From: Sipunculus nudus
Taxonomy: Eukaryota; Annelida; Sipuncula; Golfingiida; Sipunculidae
NCBI GenBank assembly: GCA_026874595.1
Contig: CM049322.1
Span: 4,323,900 to 4,387,899 of the forward strand
Direction of reading: 5' to 3'
Length of the DNA stretch: 64,000 bases
Part shown: piece by piece, positions 57,301 to 64,000 of the stretch
Numbering within the stretch: position 1 is the first letter of the stretch
Layout: each line of letters starts with the position of its first letter
The notes under the pieces: generated by a model
What the model was told of the DNA's origin: nothing
The model's database searches: none
What the model saw: only the letters and a program-made list of their open reading frames with translations
Translations under genes and position numbers: made by a program

Positions 57301-60180
57301 TAAAGTACACATAGTTTTTTTATACATTATGATTCTACGTCGTGGTATTAAGCATATAAAGTACACATAGTCTTTTATACATTATGATTCCACGTCGTGG
57401 TATTAAGCATATAAAGTACACATAGTCTTTTATACATTATGATTCTACGTCGTGGTATTAAGCATATAAAGTACATATAGACTTTTATACATTATGATTC
57501 TACGTCGTGGTATTAATCATATAAAGTACACATAGTCTTTTATACATTATGATTCTACGTCGTGGTATTAAGCATATAAAGTACACATAGTCTTTTATAC
57601 ATTATGATTCCACGTCGTGGTATTAAGCATATAAAGTACACATGGTCTTTTATACATTATGATTCTACGTCGTGGTATAAGGCATATAAAGTACACATAG
57701 TCTTTTATACATTATGATTCTACGTCGTGGTATTAATCATATAAAGTACACATGGTCTTTTATACATTATGATTCTACGTCGTGGTATTAAGCATATGAA
57801 GTACACATAGTCTTTTATACATTATGATTCTACGTCGTGGTATTAGGCATATAAAGTACACATAGTCTTTTATACATTATGATTCTACGTCGTGGTATTA
57901 AGCATATAAAGTACACATAGTCTTTTATACATTATGATTCTACGTCGTGGTATTAAGCATATAAAGTACATATAGACTTTTATACATTATGATTCTACGT
58001 CGTGGTATTAAGCATATAAAGTACACATAGTCTTTTATACATTATGATTCTACGTCGTGGTATTAAGCATATAAAGTACATATAGACTTTTATACATTAT
58101 GATTCTACGTCGTGGTATTAAGCATATAAAGTACACATAGTCTTTTATACATTATGATTCTACGTCGTGGTATTAAGCATATAAAGTACACATAGTCTTT
58201 TATACATTATGATTCTACGTCGTGGTATTAAGCATATAAAGTACACATAGTCTTTTATACATTATGATTCTACGTCGTGGTATTAATCATATAAAGTACA
58301 CATGGTCTTTTATACATTATGATTCTACGTCGTGGTATTAAGCATATAAAGTACACATAGTCTTTTATACATTATGATTCTACGTCGAGGTATTAGGCAT
58401 ATAAAGTACATATAGTCTTTTATACATTATGATTCTACGTCGTGGTATTAAGCATATAAAGTACACATAGTCTTTTATATATCATGATTCTACATCGTGG
58501 TATTAAGCATATAATGTACATATAGACTTTTATACATTATGATTCTACGTCGTGGTATTAAGCATATAAAGTACACATAGTCTTTTATACATTATGATTC
58601 TACGTCGTGGTATTAAGCATATAAAACACATATAGACTTTTATACATTATGATTCTACGCTGTGGTATTAAGCATATGAAGTACACATAGTCTTTTATAC
58701 ATTATGATTCTACGTCGTGGTATTACGCATATAAAGTACACATAGTCTTTTATACATTATGATTCTACGCCGTTGTATTAAGCATATAAAGTACACATAG
58801 TCTTTTATACATTATGATTCTACGTCGAGGTATTAAGCATATAAAGTACACATAGTCTTTTATATATTAAGATTCTACGTCGTGGTATTAAGCATATAAA
58901 GTACATATAGACTTTTATACATTATGATTCGTCGTCGTGGTATTAAGCATATAAAGTACACATAGTCTTTTATACATTATGATTCTACGTCGTGGTATTA
59001 AGCATATAAAGTACATATAGACTTTTATACATTATGATTCTACGTCCTGGTAATAAGCATATGAAGTACACATAGTCTTTTATACATTATGATTCTACGT
59101 CGTGGTATTAAGCATATAAAGTACATATAGACTTTTATACATTATGATTCTACGTCCTGGTATTAAGCATATGAAGTACACATAGTCTTTTATACATTAT
59201 GATTCTACGTCGTGGTATTAAGCATATAAAGTACACATAGTCTTTTATACATTATGATTCTACGTCGTGGTATTAAGCATATAAAGTACAAATAGTCTTT
59301 TATACATTATGATTCTACGTCGTGGTATTAAGCATATAAAGTACACATAGTCTTTTATACATTATGATTCTACGTCGTGGTATTAAGCATATAAAGTACA
59401 CACAGACTTTTATACGTTAGGATTCTACGTCGTGGTATTAAGCATATAAAGTACACATTGTCTTTTATACATTATGATTCTACGCATATAAAGTACAAAT
59501 AGTCTTTTATACATTATGATTCTACGTCGTGGTATTAAGCATATAAAGTACACATAGTCTTTTATACATTATGATTCTACGTCGTGGTATTAAGCATATA
59601 AAGTACACATAGTCTTTTATATATTTTGATTCTACGTCGTGGTATTAAGCATATAAAGTACACATAGTCTTTTATATATTATGATTCCACGTCGTGGTAT
59701 TAAGATATAAAGTACACATAGACTTTCATACATTATGATTCTACGTCGTGGTATTAAGCATATAAAGTACACATAGTCTTTTTTACATTATGATTCTACG
59801 TCGTGGTATTAAGCATATAAAGTACATATAGACTTTTATACATTATGATTCTACGTTGTGGTATTAAGCATATAAAGTACACATAGTCTTTTATACATTA
59901 TGATTCTACGTCGTGGTATTAAGCATATAAAGTACACATAGTCTTTTATACATTTTGATTCTACGTCGTGGTATTAAGCATATAAAGTACACATAGTCTT
60001 TTATACATTATGATTCTACGTCGTGGTATTAGGCATATAAAGTACAAATAGTCTTTTATACATTATGATTCTACGTCGTGGTATTAGGCATATAAAATAC
60101 ACATAGTCTTTTATACATTATGATTCTACGTCGTGGTATTAAGCATATAAAGTACACATAGTCTTTTATACATTATGATT
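57301..60180 (+). repeat. More homogeneous segment with one middle-domain module
   Basis: 57301-58430 is mostly consensus, with scattered acatatagac, tattaatcat and acatggtc units. 58440-59525 is a copy of the middle-domain module: tatatca, tataatgtac, aaaacacat at 58604, gctgtgg, ttacgcat, gccgttg, gtcgagg, gttagg, acattgtc and the last 42-bp unit at 59484. After a single 54-bp aagatat unit near 59695 the array becomes plain again. Confidence 0.8.
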
Positions 60181-61620
60181 CTACGTCGTGGTATTAGGCA
60201 TATAAAGTACACATAGTCTTTTATACATTATGATTCCACGTCATGGTATTAAGCATATAAAGTACACATAGTTTTTTTATACATTATGATTCTACGTCGT
60301 GGTATTAGGCATATAAAGTACACATAGTCTTTTATACATTATGATTCTACGTCATGGTATTAAGCATATAAAGTACACATAGTCTGTTATACATTATGAT
60401 TCTACGTCGTGGTATTAAGCATATAAAGTACACATAGTTTTTTTTATACATTATGATTCTACGTCATGGTATTAAGCATATAAAGTACACATAGTCTTTT
60501 ATACATTATGATTCTACGTCGTGGTATTAGGCATATAAAGTACACATAGTCTTTTATACATTATGATTCTACGTCGTGGTATTAAGCATATAAAGTACAC
60601 ATAGTCTTTTATACATTATGATTCTACGTCATGGTATTAAGCATATAAAGTACATATAAACTTTTATACATTATGATTCTACGTCGTGGTATTAGGCATA
60701 TAAAGTACACATAGTCTGTTATACATTATGATTCTACGTCGTGGTATTAAGCATATAAAGTACACATAGTTTTTTTTATACATTATGATTCTACGTCATG
60801 GTATTAAGCATATAAAGTACACATAGTCTTTTATACATTATGATTCTACGTCATGGTATTAAGCATATAAAGTACATATAAACTTTTATACATTATGATT
60901 CTACGTCGTGGTATTAGGCATATAAAGTACACATAGTCTTTTATACATTATGATTCCACGTCATGGTATTAAGCATATAAAGTACACATAGTTTTTTTAT
61001 ACATTATGATTCTACGTCGTGGTATTAGGCATATAAAGTACACATAGTCTTTTATACATTATGATTCTACGTCATGGTATTAAGCATATAAAGTACACAT
61101 AGTCTGTTATACATTATGATTCTACGTCGTGGTATTAAGCATATAAAGTACACATAGTTTTTTTTATACATTATGATTCTACGTCATGGTATTAAGCATA
61201 TAAAGTACACATAGTCTTTTATACATTATGATTCTACGTCGTGGTATTAGGCATATAAAGTACACATAGTCTTTTATACATTATGATTCTACGTCGTGGT
61301 ATTAAGCATATAAAGTACACATAGTCTTTTATACATTATGATTCTACGTCATGGTATTAAGCATATAAAGTACATATAAACTTTTATACATTATGATTCT
61401 ACGTCGTGGTATTAGGCATATAAAGTACACATAGTCTGTTATACATTATGATTCTACGTCGTGGTATTAAGCATATAAAGTACACATAGTTTTTTTTATA
61501 CATTATGATTCTACGTCATGGTATTAAGCATATAAAGTACACATAGTCTTTTATACATTATGATTCTACGTCATGGTATTAAGCATATAAAGTACATATA
61601 AACTTTTATACATTATGATT
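60181..61620 (+). repeat. Two identical 720-bp tandem copies
   Basis: 60181-60900 and 60901-61620 agree at every base in a row-by-row comparison. Each is 13 monomers: ten of 55 bp, one of 56 bp (seven T's) and two of 57 bp (eight T's). Each includes two rare agtctgtt units (60382/61102 and 60714/61434) and two acatataaac units. A third agtctgtt unit at about 61656 opens a partial third copy that diverges at once. Perfect identity implies a very recent duplication or an assembly duplication. Confidence 0.95.
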
Positions 61621-61941
61621 CTACGTCGTGGTATTAAGCATATAAAGTACACATAGTCTGTTATACATTATGATTCTACGTCGTGGTATTAAGCATATAA
61701 AGTACACATAGTTTTTTTTATACATTATGATTCTACGTCATGGTATTAAGCATATAAAGTACACATAGTCTTTTATACATTATGATTCTACGTCGTGGTA
61801 TTAGGCATATAAAGTACACATAGTCTTTTATACATTATGATTCTACGTCGTGGTATTAAGCATATAAAGTACACATAGTCTTTTATACATTATGATTCTA
61901 CGTCGTGGTATTAAGCATATAAAGTACACATAGTCTTTTAT

Positions 61942-63800
61942 ACATTATGATTCTACGTCGTGGTATTAGGCATATAAAGTACACATAATCTTTTATACCT
62001 TATGATTCTACGTCGTGGTATTAGGCATATAAAGTACACATAGTCTTTTATACATTATGATTCTACGTCGTGGTATTAGGCATATAACGTACACATCGTC
62101 TTTTATACATTATGATTCTACGTCGTGGTATTAGGCATATAAAATACACATAGTCTTTTATACATTATTATTCTACGTCGTGGTATTAAGCATATAAAGT
62201 ACACATAGTCTTTTATACATTATGATTCTACGTCGTGGTATTAAGCATATAAAGTACACATAGTCTTTTATACATTATGATTCTACGTCGTGGTATTAAG
62301 CATATAAAGTACACATAATCTTTTATACCTTATGATTCTACGTCGTGGTATTAAGCATATAAAGTACACATAATCTTTTATACATTATGATTCTACGTCG
62401 TGGTATTAGGCATATAAAATACACATAGTCTTTTATACATTATGATTCTACGTCGTGGTATTAGGCATATAAAGTACACATAGTCTTTTATACATTATGA
62501 TTCTACGTCGTGGTATTAGGCATATAAAGTACACATAGTCTTTTATACATTATGATTCTACGTCATGGTATTAAGCATATAAAGTACACATAGTCTTTTA
62601 TACATTATGATTCTACGTCGTGGTATTAGGCATATAAAGTACACATAGTCTTTTATACATTATGATTCTACGTCGTGGTATTAGGCATATAAAGTACACA
62701 TAGTCTTTTATACATTATGATTCTACGTCATGGTATTAAGCATATAAAGTACACATAGTCTTTTATACATTATGATTCTACGTCGTGGTATTAAGCATAT
62801 AAAGTACACATAGTTTTTTTTATACATTATGATTCTACGTCGTGGTATTAGGCATATAAAGTACACATAATCTTTTATACCTTATGATTCTACGTCGTGG
62901 TATTAGGCATATAAAGTACACATAGTCTTTTATAAATTATGATTCTACGTCGTGGTATTAGGCATATAAAATACACATAGTCTTTTATACATTATTATTC
63001 TACGTCGTGGTATTAAGCATATAAAGTACACATAGTCTTTTATACATTATGATTCTACGTCGTGGTATTAAGCATATAAAGTACACATAGTCTTTTATAC
63101 ATTATGATTCTACGTCGTGGTATTAAGCATATAAAGTACACATAATCTTTTATACCTTATGATTCTACGTCGTGGTATTAGGCATATAAAGTACACATAA
63201 TCTTTTATACATTATGATTCTACGTCGTGGTATTAAGCATATAAAGTACACATAGTCTTTTATACATTATGATTCTACGTCGTGGTATTAAGCATATAAA
63301 GTAAACATAGTCTTTTATACATTATGATTCTACGTCGTGGTATTAGGCATATAAAGTACACATAGTCTTTTATACATTATGATTCTACGTCGTGGTATTA
63401 AGCATATAAAGTACACATAGTCTTTTATACATTATGATTCTACGTCGTGGTATTAAGCATATAAAGTACACATAATCTTTTATACATTATGATTCTACGT
63501 CGTGGTATTAGGCATATAAAATACACATAGTCTTTTATACATTATGATTCTACGTCGTGGTATTAGGCATATAAAGTACACATAGTCTTTTATACATTAT
63601 GATTCTACGTCGTGGTATTAGGCATATAAAGTACACATAGTCTTTTATACATTATGATTCTACGTCATGGTATTAAGCATATAAAGTACACATAGTCTTT
63701 TATACATTATGATTCTACGTCGTGGTATTAGGCATATAAAGTACACATAGTCTTTTATACATTATGATTCTACGTCGTGGTATTAGGCATATAAAGTACA
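61942..63800 (+). repeat. Imperfect 0.83-0.88-kb duplication at the right end
   Basis: The rare pair aatctttt...tacctta occurs near 61987, 62317, 62869 and 63144, and the linked aaaatac plus ttattattc pair near 62134 and 62961. Shifts are 882 bp for the first landmark and 827 bp for the others, a one-monomer difference. Later landmarks (aaaatac near 62409 and 63501) are 1,092 bp apart, so about five monomers were also gained. Remaining units are close to consensus, differing mainly by ttaagc or ttaggc. Confidence 0.78.
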
Positions 63801-64000
63801 CATAGTCTTTTATACATTATGATTCTACGTCGTGGTATTAAGCATATAAAGTACACATAGTCTTTTATACATTATGATTCTACGTCGTGGTATTAGGCAT
63901 ATAAAGTACACATAGTCTTTTATACATTATGATTCTACGTCGTGGTATTAGGCATATAAAGTACACATAGTCTTTTATACATTATGATTCTACGTCATGG

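Larger units (their letters stand above)
1..64000 (+). repeat. 55-bp satellite tandem array filling the window
   Basis: The window is a continuous head-to-tail array of a 55-bp unit that starts gtcgtggtatt and ends tgattctac; 3070-3124 is an unmutated copy. About 1,165 units fit. Most differ from the consensus by zero to three substitutions; length variants of 42, 53, 54, 56, 57, 59 and 60 bp occur. Consensus G+C is 16 of 55. I saw no inverted unit and no foreign insertion. Stop triplets at consensus positions 11, 19, 30 and 47 (+ strand), and four more on the - strand, rotate through all frames because 55 leaves remainder 1 on division by 3, so no long reading frame is expected. Pure arrays of this size are typical of eukaryotic heterochromatin; that assignment is inference. 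Both ends run off the window, so the true array is longer. Confidence 0.99.

Noticed and set aside
1-64000. CRISPR array (regular direct repeats)
   Set aside because: The repeats abut with no unique spacers; the complete 55-bp period is repeated sequence, and no cas gene is present.
1-64000. Protein-coding repeats or a long repetitive reading frame
   Set aside because: The period is not a multiple of three, and consensus stops at 11, 19, 30 and 47 (+) and four on the minus strand rotate through all frames, leaving about 22 and 34 codons at most. Occasional longer frames would be chance losses of a stop.
1-64000. CENP-B box
   Set aside because: The monomer has ttatgattctacg and gtcgtgg but not the core bases of the known 17-bp box; no convincing match was seen.
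1-64000. Replication-origin iterons or a plasmid/phage repeat region
   Set aside because: Iteron arrays are short and lie beside a rep gene; here more than 1,100 copies run with no gene.
1-64000. Tandem promoters (TATA-like gtataaaag on the minus strand)
   Set aside because: The string is part of the repeat unit and AT-rich by composition; no transcript or downstream gene supports promoter calls.
1-64000. Previously undescribed gene system hidden in the array
   Set aside because: Both strands were considered at monomer and block scale; all bases are explained by the monomer, its variants and block duplications.

Overview
The whole 64,000-base window is one uninterrupted tandem array of an AT-rich satellite. 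The unit is 55 bp (about 29% G+C in the consensus; monomer 3070-3124 is an unmutated example), there are roughly 1,165 copies, and every copy I read lies head-to-tail in the same orientation. I found no gene, RNA gene, transposon or unique spacer. The consensus closes every reading frame: 55 is not a multiple of 3 and stop triplets occur on both strands, leaving at most about 22 sense codons between stops on + and about 34 on -. An array this long and pure points to eukaryotic heterochromatin (pericentromeric, subtelomeric or a B/sex chromosome block). The species cannot be named from the sequence, and the monomer matches no satellite I recognise.

The array is not uniform. Monomers carry diagnostic variants that recur in fixed orders, so the array is a mosaic of larger duplicated blocks. 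In the left domain (1 to about 41.4 kb) three ingredients alternate. An 'A' block opens with a g23t monomer and runs about 1.1 kb to a shortened 42-bp monomer. A 'B' block is 19 monomers, 1,028 bp, bounded by two 42-bp monomers. A 'C' cluster is rich in monomers reading ttaggc instead of ttaagc, and usually ends in a monomer reading ggaattaatc. The middle domain (about 41.4-56.3 kb) lacks the ggaattaatc and g23t markers. It repeats a module bounded by a gcaaaaaag monomer and an aaaacacat monomer. A C-like cluster returns at about 56.3-57.3 kb. The right end (about 57.3-64 kb) is more homogeneous and contains two 720-bp copies that are identical base for base.

Duplicated blocks recur at offsets of 720, about 830-880, 1,400, 2,280, 2,349, 2,957, 3,922, about 4,377, 6,240 and 16,920 bp. 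No single higher-order period dominates. Several junctions fall inside a single hybrid monomer that keeps register, which is what unequal crossing-over between misaligned monomers should leave. The biological content is the array's own history: repeated in-register duplication and deletion, T-tract slippage, and probable decay of CpG sites. I found no evidence of a protein-coding, RNA or defence system. Monomers are numbered from gtcgtgg (position 1) to ctac (position 55).
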